Origin: Armatimonadota bacterium
GTDB lineage: Bacteria > Armatimonadota > UBA10988
Direction of reading: 5' to 3'
Length of the DNA stretch: 64,000 nucleotides
NCBI GenBank assembly: GCA_016235455.1
Contig: JACRKZ010000129.1
Span: 1 to 64,000, forward strand
Each line of letters starts with the position of its first letter. Within the stretch, counting starts at the first letter, position 1. The position numbers and the translations under genes were made by a program. Positions 53,168 through 61,695 of this stretch are shown here, piece after piece. The notes below the pieces were generated by a model. That model saw only the letters and a list, made by a program, of their open reading frames with translations. It was not told where the DNA came from and ran no database searches.

Positions 53168-53252
53168 CGGTGTCAGACAGAAAACGGTGTCAGGGACCTT
53201 TTCCCCGCTACGCGGGGAAAAGTTCCCTGACACCGTTTTCTGTCTGACACCG
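53168..53252. repeat. 41-bp near-perfect inverted repeat (REP/BIME-like palindrome) between converging genes
   Basis: Arms 53168-53208 and 53212-53252 pair with one mismatch around a TAC loop. The outer part contains TGTCAGACA, itself palindromic, and GGTGTCAG occurs twice per arm. Such palindromes resemble mobile REP-type elements moved by Y1 (RAYT-like) transposases, but no such gene is in the window. It would also terminate transcription from both sides. It supplies the 3' end of the HzsA-like gene. Confidence 0.9.
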
Positions 53253-55613
53253 TTTTCGTGCTACTGCAGCTTCGCCCACGTAGAAGTCGGCATTGCAGTC
53301 CAGCCACAGCGTCAGCCGGTGCATGTCGTCGTCCGCCAGCTTGACCCCATGGTGACCCGCCTTGAGCAGCGCATACAGCCTGGCCGAACGCGCGCCGAAT
53401 GCGCCCGGCACCGTGCGCGGCTCGTTCCACAGCAGGCTGTCGAAGAACTGCACATAGGGCTTGAGGTTGACGTAAGACGTGTACCAGCCGTCGGGCTGGC
53501 GCGCCCAGTCGCCGGCACTCAGGTCGGGAGACTTGGGCGACTTGGCATGACAGTCGACGCAGGCGCGGTCGAGCACGGGCTGTACCAGCCGCGGGTAGTT
53601 GAAGGGGCGTGACCCGTCCACATCGGGCCGGATGGCCGACGGTGCGCGCTGGAAGGCGACAGGGCTCGCGGCGCGCTTGGCCGGCGTGTTGAGCCGTGAC
53701 TCGTGGCAGCCCGCGCAGACCAACTGCTCGCCCGGATGCACGTACGTATCGCTGCGCATGGTCTGCACGGCCAGGCCCTGGCTATCGAGCGCCTGGAAGA
53801 AGATCGGCGTGCCGGTCGGCGCCTCGAAGTACGCGCTGCCGTCGGCCTCCACCGGCACCGTGCCCAGCACGGCGCGCGCGCCCTTCTGGAAGCCGTGGCC
53901 GATGCGCGGGCTGCTCTCCTTCCAGGTCGTCTTGGGCAGCACCTGCATGATACGCAGCGCCGTGATGCGAGTGTCGGCCGGCCAGGCCGTCTGGCTGTCG
54001 TAGACGTTGGCCAGGCCGATGGTCGCCGGCGCTGCCGGCATGGGCTGCGCCGCCAGCGTGGCCTGGCGGGGCTGACCCACGGCCGTGGCGTGCGGCACCA
54101 CCGGCGGGGCGGTGCGTGGGCGCAGCGGGATCGGGCTGAGGCAGCTCAGCGCCGGATCGCGATAGAGCAACTCGCGATTGCCAAACGCGTCCACCAGGTA
54201 CAGCCCGAAGTTGTTCTGAGGGCCGCGCTCCATGCGGCCATCGCCGTCGTAGACGGCCAGGTAGAAGTTCTCGCTCAGCGGCCAGGCGGTACCGTACATG
54301 GTGTGGTTGCCCGGCTCGCTCTCGGGGAACAGCGCGTCGGGCGTCAGCCGGCGATAGGGTGACATGGCGTTGTCGTCGGGCACCGTTGGGTCGACCAGCA
54401 CCAGGCTGCCATAGGACTGGCCATGGTGCGCCGCGGCGGTGGCCACATAGCGGCTCGAGCCGGGGATGGCGCGAAGATGCATGGTCATCAGCGGCCGGTT
54501 CTGCCAGGCGTCGCCGTAGTTGGCGGTGAGCGCGCGGGCATCGCGGCCGTCTGGCGTGGTGATCCAGGGGTTGTGCGCCTGGAACGCGCCGCGATCGACG
54601 TAGTCCCAGCGCGTGTAGACCAGCCGGCCGTCGTGGCTCAGGCTCGGCTGCCACTCGTTGGACTCGTGGTAGCTCAGGCAGACGATGTCGGTGCCGTCAT
54701 CGAACATGGAGTGCAACGTGTAGTTGGGCTTGGGCGACGGATGGCAACGCCCGAACCCGCCGCGCCGTTCGCTGATGAAGGCCAGCCGTCCGTTGGGCAG
54801 GCAGCACGGGTCGAAGTCGTTGTACGGCCCGTCGGTGAGCTGCTCCAGACCGCGCCCGTCGAGACCAACCCGAAACAGGTGATAGGTGGTGGTATCGGTC
54901 CACTGGTACTTGAGCGGATCGGCCTGAGTGTAAGCGAAGTAGACCGTCTGGCCATCGAACGACAGCTCGGGCGACAGGTAGCCGCCCGGCGGCAGCTTGG
55001 CGCCGGCCAAGCGGCCCTTGACCACGGTCGATGTCGCCAGCAGGTCGCGCACGGCCGGCTGGTCGGAGAAGGCGCCGTCCAGCACGAACACGCCGCCAGC
55101 CTTGGCCACATTGAAGCCGTAGTACTGCTGACACATGTGGTTGCCGGCATCCTCGGTGCCAACCAGGCACGGCCGCTTGACGAACAAGATGCGCTGGAAA
55201 TCGAGCAGCGGATTGCGGAAGGCGATCCTACGACGCAGCTCGGCCGCCCGTGCGTAGACCCCTTGGCGCGCCGCCAGGTCACCGGGCACGATGCCGCGCG
55301 CCTCGGCCTCAAGCCGCGCCAGCGCCGCGTCATCGGCGCGCGGATCTACCTTCGCGCTCAGCGCCTCAAGCAACACGCGCGTGCGGCGCAGCAGCACATC
55401 CAGCGGGTCGCGGTCGCCGCGCGCGATGAGCGCCGCGCGATGGTAGACCTGCGCCGCCAACGTCGCGGCCCGCGCCGGATCCTTGGCCGCATCGGCGATC
55501 AGCGCCGTGGTCTGACGCCATTGGGCCGCCTGCTCATCGGCCAGAGGTCCCGCCGTGGCCCAGGTCATACCCAGCAACCCGGCCAGCAGGTACAGCGTAC
55601 GGCTTCGCATCAT
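53208..55613 (-). CDS. HzsA-like di-heme cytochrome c (no lectin domain)
   Basis: 801 residues from a double ATG with GAGGACC upstream; signal peptide MMRSRTLYLLAGLLGMTWA. It is paralogous to the 10452-13430 protein: both have ARGDRDPLDVLLRRTRVLL-like and DFDPCCLPNGRLAFISERRG segments. Two heme sites are visible, CAGCH at about 633 and CVDCH at about 685. It lacks the N-terminal lectin domain. Its last residues (RKRCQTENGVRELFPA) are encoded by the palindrome and its stop lies in the palindrome's loop, so the native C-terminus was probably replaced. It follows the GH-A-like gene by 10 bases. Electron acceptor and substrate are unknown. Confidence 0.88.
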   Translation of the reverse strand: MMRSRTLYLLAGLLGMTWATAGPLADEQAAQWRQTTALIADAAKDPARAATLAAQVYHRAALIARGDRDPLDVLLRRTRVLLEALSAKVDPRADDAALARLEAEARGIVPGDLAARQGVYARAAELRRRIAFRNPLLDFQRILFVKRPCLVGTEDAGNHMCQQYYGFNVAKAGGVFVLDGAFSDQPAVRDLLATSTVVKGRLAGAKLPPGGYLSPELSFDGQTVYFAYTQADPLKYQWTDTTTYHLFRVGLDGRGLEQLTDGPYNDFDPCCLPNGRLAFISERRGGFGRCHPSPKPNYTLHSMFDDGTDIVCLSYHESNEWQPSLSHDGRLVYTRWDYVDRGAFQAHNPWITTPDGRDARALTANYGDAWQNRPLMTMHLRAIPGSSRYVATAAAHHGQSYGSLVLVDPTVPDDNAMSPYRRLTPDALFPESEPGNHTMYGTAWPLSENFYLAVYDGDGRMERGPQNNFGLYLVDAFGNRELLYRDPALSCLSPIPLRPRTAPPVVPHATAVGQPRQATLAAQPMPAAPATIGLANVYDSQTAWPADTRITALRIMQVLPKTTWKESSPRIGHGFQKGARAVLGTVPVEADGSAYFEAPTGTPIFFQALDSQGLAVQTMRSDTYVHPGEQLVCAGCHESRLNTPAKRAASPVAFQRAPSAIRPDVDGSRPFNYPRLVQPVLDRACVDCHAKSPKSPDLSAGDWARQPDGWYTSYVNLKPYVQFFDSLLWNEPRTVPGAFGARSARLYALLKAGHHGVKLADDDMHRLTLWLDCNADFYVGEAAVARKRCQTENGVRELFPA

Positions 55614-55623
55614 CGCCCGGTCC

Positions 55624-58600
55624 TCACGGCAGCTTCAGCGCCACGGTCTTGCCCGCGTCGATGGCTTCCCAGTACTGCTTCTGACACTGCTCATACAGCC
55701 CCGCCGTACCGCGCACGGTGGCCGTCGGGTCGAGCGTGATGGTCACGTCCGCCGGCTTGCGCACCCGCGCGGCAGTCATCTTGGGCGCCCACTTGGCGAT
55801 GACCTGCGTCACCGGCCGCCAGGCGCCGTCGGGCTCGATGATGCCGAAGTCGCTGTTCTCGCCAACGCGGTACCCGCCCGGATACCACCAGCAGCACGTG
55901 CCGTTGGCGCCCGAGTCATAGACCATCCGGTAGAACATCTCGTAGAACTCGGCCTGCCACTTGATGCGCTCGGGGTTGGGCGCGTTGAGAGCGGTGCTCC
56001 ACACCGTGTCGCCAAACTCGGCCCACCACAGTGGATGCTCGGGCGCACAGGCTCGCGCATAGGCGGCGGTCCAGTCGCCCACGCGCACGCGCTCCCACGG
56101 GCCCAGCCGGCCATAGCCCTCGGGCGCCATGAAGTCGACGCCGTCGCGCAGGCCGGCGAAGTCGTAGGTAGTCATGGGCGGCGCCCACAGCGGGTCGCCC
56201 GCGCCGCTCATGCGGTAGCTGACCAGATGGTTCGGATCCACCGACTGCACCAGCTTGCGGGCGCCGCCGTAGTACTTGCGCAGCAGGTCGTTGAGGAAGG
56301 CGCGGTAGGCCAGCACCAGTGGCTTGTGCGGCCCCTCGACGGACAGCTGCTGGTCGCTCGGCCCGGCGACGCGGCCGTCCTCGGTAGGCACGGGCACGCC
56401 GAACGCCTTGGCGGCGTCGTCCGGCGAGCCGTACTTGGCGCCGAGCCAGGCCGCCCACTCCTGATCCCAGCGCGCCAGGTCCTTGCGTGTGCCCCAGTTG
56501 GGCTCCCAGGCCAGGTCGTAGGCCATGACCGTGTCGTTCTCGGCCAGTCGCAGCTGGGTGATCATCTCGCGGACCAGCGGCCACTCGAAGTCGAGCGGCG
56601 TGCCCGGCCGCAGCGAGACGTTGGCCAGCAGATGGTGGTCCTCGCAGCGCATGAGCAGGTCGATCAGGTTGCGCGCCGACATCGACTGGTGGTAGAGGAA
56701 CACGCTGACCTGGTTGAACCCGATACGCTCGATGCGGGTCAGGTCGCGCTCGACGATGGCCGGATCGTAGGACTGGGCCGAGAGCCACTGCTCGAAGTAG
56801 GCGCCCTCCTCGGTACCGATGCCGCTCGAGGGCATGTAGTTGATGCCATGGGCATACCACTTGCGCCCGTCACGCCACCAATCGCCGCCGCGCGCGGTGA
56901 GGAACTTGGGGTTGGCCTTGGGCCGCCAGATGCGCACCTCGTGGCTCAGCTTGTCGCGGCCGCGGTTGCTGACCAACTCGACCGTCACCTGAAACGGGCC
57001 GCCCCGAGCCGGCACGTCCCAGTTGGCGGCCAGGCGCGTGGCCTGGCCTGGCGCGACCGTCACCGACCAGTCCTGCCGCCAGGGCGGCACGCCGGGTCCG
57101 GTGACCGTGGCCCGCACCGTGCACACCGCCGGCTGCCGGCCGCGATTGCTGACCACCGCGCCGACGGGCATGGCCTCGTTGCCGAAGCTGGCGTAGTAGG
57201 CAGCACCGCCTTCATACAGGAAAGCGCCTTCCAGCAGGCGCTCACAGGCAGCCGCCAGCCAGGCCTGCGTGCTCGGCGCCGCCTGCCAGGCCGCGTCGTC
57301 GATAGGCACGCTGAGCACGGCGCCGCCGCGGGCCGAGTCGGCGCCATGCAGCACCAGCGCGGCGGGCGTGCCGCAGACCAGGCCCTGCGCGTCGACGGTC
57401 TCCAGCAGCGGGACAAAGCGCCACAGCTTGTTGCGGTCCAGGCTCGTGCCTTCGGGCCGCGGATGCGGGCTACTGAGCCTGGCGGGCAGGGCCGGCAACG
57501 GCGCGGTGCCGGTCAGACCGGCGGCGCCGGCGCGCCACGACTTGGCCGTCGTCACTGGGAACAGCTTGTAGGCCGGCGAGACCGCCTCCAGCGGCGCGGC
57601 GGGTGCCTCGCCGCCGATCAGCGCCGCAGCCTCGGGCCGGTTGGCCGGGGCTGGCGCGCTGGCCAGATCGTCGAACCAGATGGTGTGCTTGCCGTGAGCC
57701 ACCTGGTTGGTGTGGGTGTCGGCCAGCCCGATGGCCAGCCGGACGGCGTTCTCGGGGCGCAGGTAGTCCTTGGCGCCGCCGCGGCCCTCGGGGCCGGTCC
57801 AGAAGCGGAACGCGGTGGGTGGCAGTGCGAAAGGCCGCCACTCGCGGCCCAGCGCCACGGTGGCGATCCAGCGTGAGCCGTCCTTCTCGTCCCACTCCAG
57901 CGACATCTGCGGCGTAGTGGCGTCGCCCTTGGCCGAGAAGCAGGTCCACGAGTTGCCCGTCGCGAAGGCCTGGGTGAACGCCGGCGCCTCGAAGGTGTCC
58001 CAGCCGGTCTGGTTGGCGATGTCGATGCGCAGGCACCCGCCCTGACCGCGCGGCTCGCGGCTGACCTGGCTGGGCGGCTTGAGGTCGTTGCTGGCCCGGT
58101 GCCAGACGCCGATGTCGGCGCCGTCGAAGGTCAGCAATGGCGATCGTGTCAGCGACTGGGCCACGGCCTGCAGGTAGCTGTCGTAGTCGAGCGCGCGGCC
58201 GTCGAACGTGTATTGCAGGCGACCAAAGGCGCCGGTGCCCAGCACCACCACGTTGCCGCCTTGCCGCACGTAGTCGACGACGGACTCCATGCCCTCCACC
58301 GTCATCTGTCGCGGCTCGGCGAGGAGCAGCATGTCGATGACCGCCGGGCGCAGCAGTTGCGCGTTGGCCAGCCGGTCGCCATCGAAGTCGACCACGCCGA
58401 CGCCGTCGGCGGCCAGCCGGCGCGCCAGCGGCGGCTCGGGCTGCGCGCCGCGATAGACCGCCACCAGGCCGCGAGCGGTGCGCCGCCGCTCGATGGCGAG
58501 ACGGTCGACATCGGCCACGCGCGCATCGGCGGCCAGGCGAGCCGCGCGCGCCGCGCTGATGACATGCGACGCGCGTGCATGAACGATAGGACAGGCTGAG

Positions 58601-58917
58601 ACTTGCCAGTCGTCACCCATCCACACGCAGAACTGCACGGTGGCGGTGTTGAGCAGGGCCGGAATGGGAAAAGTGGCCAGGTAGACGCCGCTGCCGGTGA
58701 CCTTGGTGCCGGTCTGGGCGATGACCTCGCCGCGCTGGTCCTTCATCTCGCAGCGCAGAAAGACCGCCGGCACGCCCGCCGGCAGGCTGTAGCGCACCGC
58801 CACCTGCGCGGGCGACTGCTCGACCACCGTGCGCGGCGCCTCGGGAATGTCGGCCACATAGCCCGGCAGCGCGCCGATCAGCACCAGTTTGGCCAGCAGC
58901 CACCAACTCACGGTCAT
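55624..58917 (-). CDS. Large secreted TIM-barrel glycoside hydrolase-like protein (clan GH-A type)
   Basis: 1097 residues with GGAG before the ATG and a signal-like start (WWLLAKLVLIGALPGYVA). Residues about 100-280 look like a glutamine amidotransferase-like or trimerisation-type Rossmann region (MESVVDYVRQGGNVVVLGTG). Next is a beta-sandwich region and an N-terminal Ig-like part. The TIM barrel spans about 680-1040, beginning RKWYAHGINYMPSSGIGTEE. The acid/base Glu is probably in AYDLAWEPNWG and the nucleophile in PLWWAEFGDTVW, as in clan GH-A. The exact family is not clear; GH42- or GH5-like are candidates. The end is a beta domain (VTITLDPTATVRGT). It is followed by the HzsA-like gene. 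Confidence 0.8.
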   Translation of the reverse strand: MTVSWWLLAKLVLIGALPGYVADIPEAPRTVVEQSPAQVAVRYSLPAGVPAVFLRCEMKDQRGEVIAQTGTKVTGSGVYLATFPIPALLNTATVQFCVWMGDDWQVSACPIVHARASHVISAARAARLAADARVADVDRLAIERRRTARGLVAVYRGAQPEPPLARRLAADGVGVVDFDGDRLANAQLLRPAVIDMLLLAEPRQMTVEGMESVVDYVRQGGNVVVLGTGAFGRLQYTFDGRALDYDSYLQAVAQSLTRSPLLTFDGADIGVWHRASNDLKPPSQVSREPRGQGGCLRIDIANQTGWDTFEAPAFTQAFATGNSWTCFSAKGDATTPQMSLEWDEKDGSRWIATVALGREWRPFALPPTAFRFWTGPEGRGGAKDYLRPENAVRLAIGLADTHTNQVAHGKHTIWFDDLASAPAPANRPEAAALIGGEAPAAPLEAVSPAYKLFPVTTAKSWRAGAAGLTGTAPLPALPARLSSPHPRPEGTSLDRNKLWRFVPLLETVDAQGLVCGTPAALVLHGADSARGGAVLSVPIDDAAWQAAPSTQAWLAAACERLLEGAFLYEGGAAYYASFGNEAMPVGAVVSNRGRQPAVCTVRATVTGPGVPPWRQDWSVTVAPGQATRLAANWDVPARGGPFQVTVELVSNRGRDKLSHEVRIWRPKANPKFLTARGGDWWRDGRKWYAHGINYMPSSGIGTEEGAYFEQWLSAQSYDPAIVERDLTRIERIGFNQVSVFLYHQSMSARNLIDLLMRCEDHHLLANVSLRPGTPLDFEWPLVREMITQLRLAENDTVMAYDLAWEPNWGTRKDLARWDQEWAAWLGAKYGSPDDAAKAFGVPVPTEDGRVAGPSDQQLSVEGPHKPLVLAYRAFLNDLLRKYYGGARKLVQSVDPNHLVSYRMSGAGDPLWAPPMTTYDFAGLRDGVDFMAPEGYGRLGPWERVRVGDWTAAYARACAPEHPLWWAEFGDTVWSTALNAPNPERIKWQAEFYEMFYRMVYDSGANGTCCWWYPGGYRVGENSDFGIIEPDGAWRPVTQVIAKWAPKMTAARVRKPADVTITLDPTATVRGTAGLYEQCQKQYWEAIDAGKTVALKLP

Positions 58918-59048
58918 GCCACGTCTCCGCGCATCTTGTTTGACACCAAATGCGATTCACCTGTCGGCAGGTAGGACGACTTACGGTGGCGAATGCTCCG
59001 ATGGATGCGGATCCCGCACCCCAGTTGGATCGAAAGCTGAGCATCATC

Positions 59049-59849
59049 ATGAAAGTGGCGCTGCAACTCGGACTCATCCCTGGCCAGAGCGTGGCCGACA
59101 AGCAGAAGTGGGCCGCCGACCACGGCGTCGACGGCATCGAGATATCGACCGGCGACTACCGGCCCGATATGCTGGACCAGGCCAAGCGCGATTTCGAGAA
59201 GAGCCCCGTGCCCATCTCGACCGTGTGTGGCAACCCGAGCTTCGACTTCCTCGATCCCGATCCGGGCAAGCGCCGCGCCAGCCTCGAGCAGAGCAAGGCC
59301 TACCTGCGTTTCTGTGGCGAGGTCGGCGCCGTGGGCCAGATCGTGCCGCCCATCTTCGGCGGACCGCGCATCAACAACCTCGAGCCGCTGTACGACGCGG
59401 TGACGCTGGAGAAGATGCTGCTGGTGGAACTGGTCAAGGAGTTGGGCGACGTGGCCGGCGAGGCCGGCAGCGTCCTGCTGCTGGAGCCGCTCAACCGTTA
59501 CGAGCAGCACTTGCTGCGCCGGCTCGATGACGGCGTGGAGATCTGCCGCCGAGCCAAGCATCCCGCAGTGTGGATCATGGCCGACTTCTTCCACATGCAC
59601 ATCGAGGAGACCAGTTCGCCGCGCGCGCTGCGCCGCGCCGGCAAGTTTATCCGCCACTGCCACCTGGCCGACAACACGCGTCTGGAGCCCGGTTCGGGCG
59701 ACATCAACTTCGTCTCGGCCTTCCGCGCGCTGCGCGCCGTGGGGTTCGAGGGCTACATGGCCTACGAGTGCGGCATCAGCGGCCCTGACCGCGAAGCCTC
59801 GCTGGCCCGCAGCCTCGAGTTCGTGCGCGGCTGCCTCACACGCGTGTAA
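59049..59849 (+). CDS. Sugar phosphate isomerase/epimerase-like TIM barrel (AP endonuclease 2 superfamily)
   Basis: 266 residues if started at the ATG 59049 (MKVALQLGLIPGQSVADK), which gives the family's usual first strand; the ribosome-binding site is weak and upstream ATGs exist. Metal-ligand segments are visible: LLLEPLNRYEQH (Glu), WIMADFFHMHIEE (Asp-His), IRHCHLADNTR (His) and YMAYECGISG (Glu). Relatives isomerise or epimerise sugars or hydroxypyruvate. It reads away from the glycoside hydrolase gene and fits the carbohydrate theme of the region. Confidence 0.87.
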   Translation: MKVALQLGLIPGQSVADKQKWAADHGVDGIEISTGDYRPDMLDQAKRDFEKSPVPISTVCGNPSFDFLDPDPGKRRASLEQSKAYLRFCGEVGAVGQIVPPIFGGPRINNLEPLYDAVTLEKMLLVELVKELGDVAGEAGSVLLLEPLNRYEQHLLRRLDDGVEICRRAKHPAVWIMADFFHMHIEETSSPRALRRAGKFIRHCHLADNTRLEPGSGDINFVSAFRALRAVGFEGYMAYECGISGPDREASLARSLEFVRGCLTRV

Positions 59850-59863
59850 GGCGACTGGACCTG

Positions 59864-59964
59864 GGTGGTAGGACGTGGGGCGTGGGTAGGCGCCAGGCAG
59901 GTTTGCCACGTCCCATGTCCCACCGCCCAACACCGTGGTGTCACGTCTCACGACCCACGTCCCT
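59864..59964. repeat. Degenerate GTGGGACGTGGG-type repeats with inverted copies
   Basis: A 24-base G-rich tract (59864-59887) pairs imperfectly with its C-rich complement at about 59907-59929. A further C-rich copy lies at 59943-59964. All carry ACGTGGG/CCCACGT cores. The arrangement can form alternative hairpins between the isomerase gene and the flagellar operon. Confidence 0.55.
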
Positions 59965-60013
59965 TAAGCGCCGGGCTGCCGAGCCGATACCCCATTGAGG
60001 AGGTAGCCCACTT

Positions 60014-60745
60014 ATGACACGCGGAATGTACGCAGCCGCCGGCGGTATGCTGGTCGGCATGCGCGCTGGCGATGTCTACGCGAACAACCTCGCGAACGCG
60101 AGCACGACCGGCTACAAGGCGGATCGTGTGAGCTTCGGATCTTTCCAACGCGTCATGCTGCCCAGCGTCAAGGACGGCACCGGCGCCATCGCTCAGATTG
60201 CCCAGAGCTCCACGGTCAACCCGATCACGGTGGACCTGACCCAGGGCGCCATCCAGGAGACGAGCAATCCGCTCGACATCGCCATCGACGGCGGCGGCTT
60301 CCTGGTTGTCGGCACCCCGGCCGGTGAGCGCTACACGCGCGACGGCCACCTGACGGTGGACGGCGCGGGCCAACTGGTGACCGGCACCGGCGAGACCGTG
60401 CTCAGCATCGCCAACGCCCCCATCACGGTCGGCAACGGCAGCGTGAGCATCCACGGCAACGGTGAGGTGTTCAGCAACAACCAGCTCGTGGGGCAACTGC
60501 GGCTGGTCAGTCTGACCGACCCGGCGAACGCCCTCAAGGAGGGCGGCAACCTGATCAGCGGTGGCAGCCCCGTGAATGACACGAAGTCGCAGGTGCGCCA
60601 GGGCATGTTGGAGTCCTCCAACGCCGACACGATGCGCACCATGGTGGAGATGATCCAGACGCTCCGACTCGTCGAGATGAACCAACGCGTCATCCAAGCG
60701 CAAGATTCTACCCTTCAGCAAATCATCGACGTGGCGAGAAAGTAA
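60014..60745 (+). CDS. flgF: Flagellar basal-body rod protein FlgF
   Basis: 243 residues with GAGGAGGT nine bases upstream. The rod N-terminal motif is GMYAAAGGMLVGMRAGDVYA with NNLANASTTGYKA. The D1 region and the conserved C-terminal coiled segment (MVEMIQTLRLVEMNQRVIQA) are present. It builds the proximal rod with FlgG, FlgB and FlgC. It is first in the flgF-flgG-flgA-flgH-flgI run at the window end. FlgF and FlgG are paralogs, and the assignment rests on order and on the MxRGMY start. Confidence 0.92.
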   Translation: MTRGMYAAAGGMLVGMRAGDVYANNLANASTTGYKADRVSFGSFQRVMLPSVKDGTGAIAQIAQSSTVNPITVDLTQGAIQETSNPLDIAIDGGGFLVVGTPAGERYTRDGHLTVDGAGQLVTGTGETVLSIANAPITVGNGSVSIHGNGEVFSNNQLVGQLRLVSLTDPANALKEGGNLISGGSPVNDTKSQVRQGMLESSNADTMRTMVEMIQTLRLVEMNQRVIQAQDSTLQQIIDVARK

Positions 60746-60801
60746 GTAGAGGATGCCGGCGCGGGCTGGCAAACGGCTGGTCCACCTAGTGGAAGCCCCC
60801 C

Positions 60802-60825
60802 GGTCACCGAACGATTGAGGTGACC
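60802..60825 (+). promoter_or_regulatory. Perfect hairpin in the flgF-flgG gap
   Basis: GGTCACC at 60802-60808 and GGTGACC at 60819-60825 form a 7-bp stem with a ten-base loop. A smaller CCAC-CTA-GTGG element precedes it at 60782-60792. This may be a regulator site or an mRNA processing element. Confidence 0.45.
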
Positions 60826-60842
60826 ACAAGCCCCGCCCATTC

Positions 60843-60864
60843 CTCTCCTGACCAGACAGGAGAG
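60843..60864 (+). promoter_or_regulatory. Hairpin sequestering the flgG ribosome-binding site
   Basis: CTCTCCTG (60843-60850) pairs perfectly with CAGGAGAG (60857-60864), which contains the flgG Shine-Dalgarno sequence six bases from its ATG. The closed form would hide the SD, so flgG translation may depend on unwinding, on temperature or on coupling. Confidence 0.65.
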
Positions 60865-60868
60865 ACAG

Positions 60869-61657
60869 ATGCTGAGAGCACTATGGACCGCTGCTTCGGG
60901 TATGACCGCCCAGCAGCTCAACGTGGACGTCATCGCCAACAACCTGGCCAACGTCAACACCTCCGGTTTCAAGCGCAGCCGCATCGACTTCCAGGACGTG
61001 CTGTACCAGACCGACCGCGTTCCTGGCAGCGTCAGCGCCAAGGGCAGCCAGTTGCCGACAGGCATCCAGGTTGGTCTCGGTACGCGGCCCGGCGCGATCT
61101 ACAAGCTGAACAACCAGGGCACCTTCGCCCAGACCGACAACGACCTCGACGTCGCCATTGAGGGCGAGGGCTTCCTGCAAGTGGCCATGCCCGACGGCAC
61201 CACGGCCTACACCCGCGACGGCGGTCTCAAGCAGGACAAAGACGGCCGGCTGTGCACCTCCGACGGCTACCCCCTGGAGCCGGCCATCACCATTCCGGCC
61301 AGCGCCCAGAGCGTGACCATCGCGCCGGACGGCACCGTGGCGGTGACCGTCGCCGGCCAGAAGGAACAGCAGACGGTCGGCACCATCCAGTTGGCCAACT
61401 TCGTCAACCCCGCCGGCCTCAGCGCCATGGGCCGCAACCTGCTCTCCGCGACCAGCGCCTCGGGCGACCCGGTCACCGGCCAGCCCGACAGCAACGGCCT
61501 TGGCCGCCTGCAGAAGGGCTACCTGGAGCAGTCGAACGTCGACGTGGTCCAGGAAATGGTGCAGATGATCGTCGCCATGCGCGCCTATGAGGTCAACTCC
61601 AAGGCCATCCAGACCTCGGACGAGATGCTCCAGGTCGCCAACCAGGTTCGCCGCTGA
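60869..61657 (+). CDS. flgG: Flagellar basal-body rod protein FlgG
   Basis: 262 residues. The N-terminus MLRALWTAASGMTAQQLNVD and NNLANVNTSGFKRSR are diagnostic, as is the early VLYQTDRVPG. The C-terminal QSNVDVVQEMVQMIVAMRAY and SKAIQTSDEMLQVANQVRR complete the rod fold. It is the distal rod subunit and exact in length. It follows flgF by 123 bases holding two hairpins. Confidence 0.97.
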   Translation: MLRALWTAASGMTAQQLNVDVIANNLANVNTSGFKRSRIDFQDVLYQTDRVPGSVSAKGSQLPTGIQVGLGTRPGAIYKLNNQGTFAQTDNDLDVAIEGEGFLQVAMPDGTTAYTRDGGLKQDKDGRLCTSDGYPLEPAITIPASAQSVTIAPDGTVAVTVAGQKEQQTVGTIQLANFVNPAGLSAMGRNLLSATSASGDPVTGQPDSNGLGRLQKGYLEQSNVDVVQEMVQMIVAMRAYEVNSKAIQTSDEMLQVANQVRR

Positions 61658-61695
61658 TCCCCGGGCAGCTAACGCTCGCCTGGTGAGGTGAAACC

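Noticed and set aside
52226..53252. Integron or prophage signature from the tyrosine recombinase next to a palindrome
   Set aside because: No attC-like array, cassette genes or phage genes nearby; the enzyme looks like housekeeping Xer.
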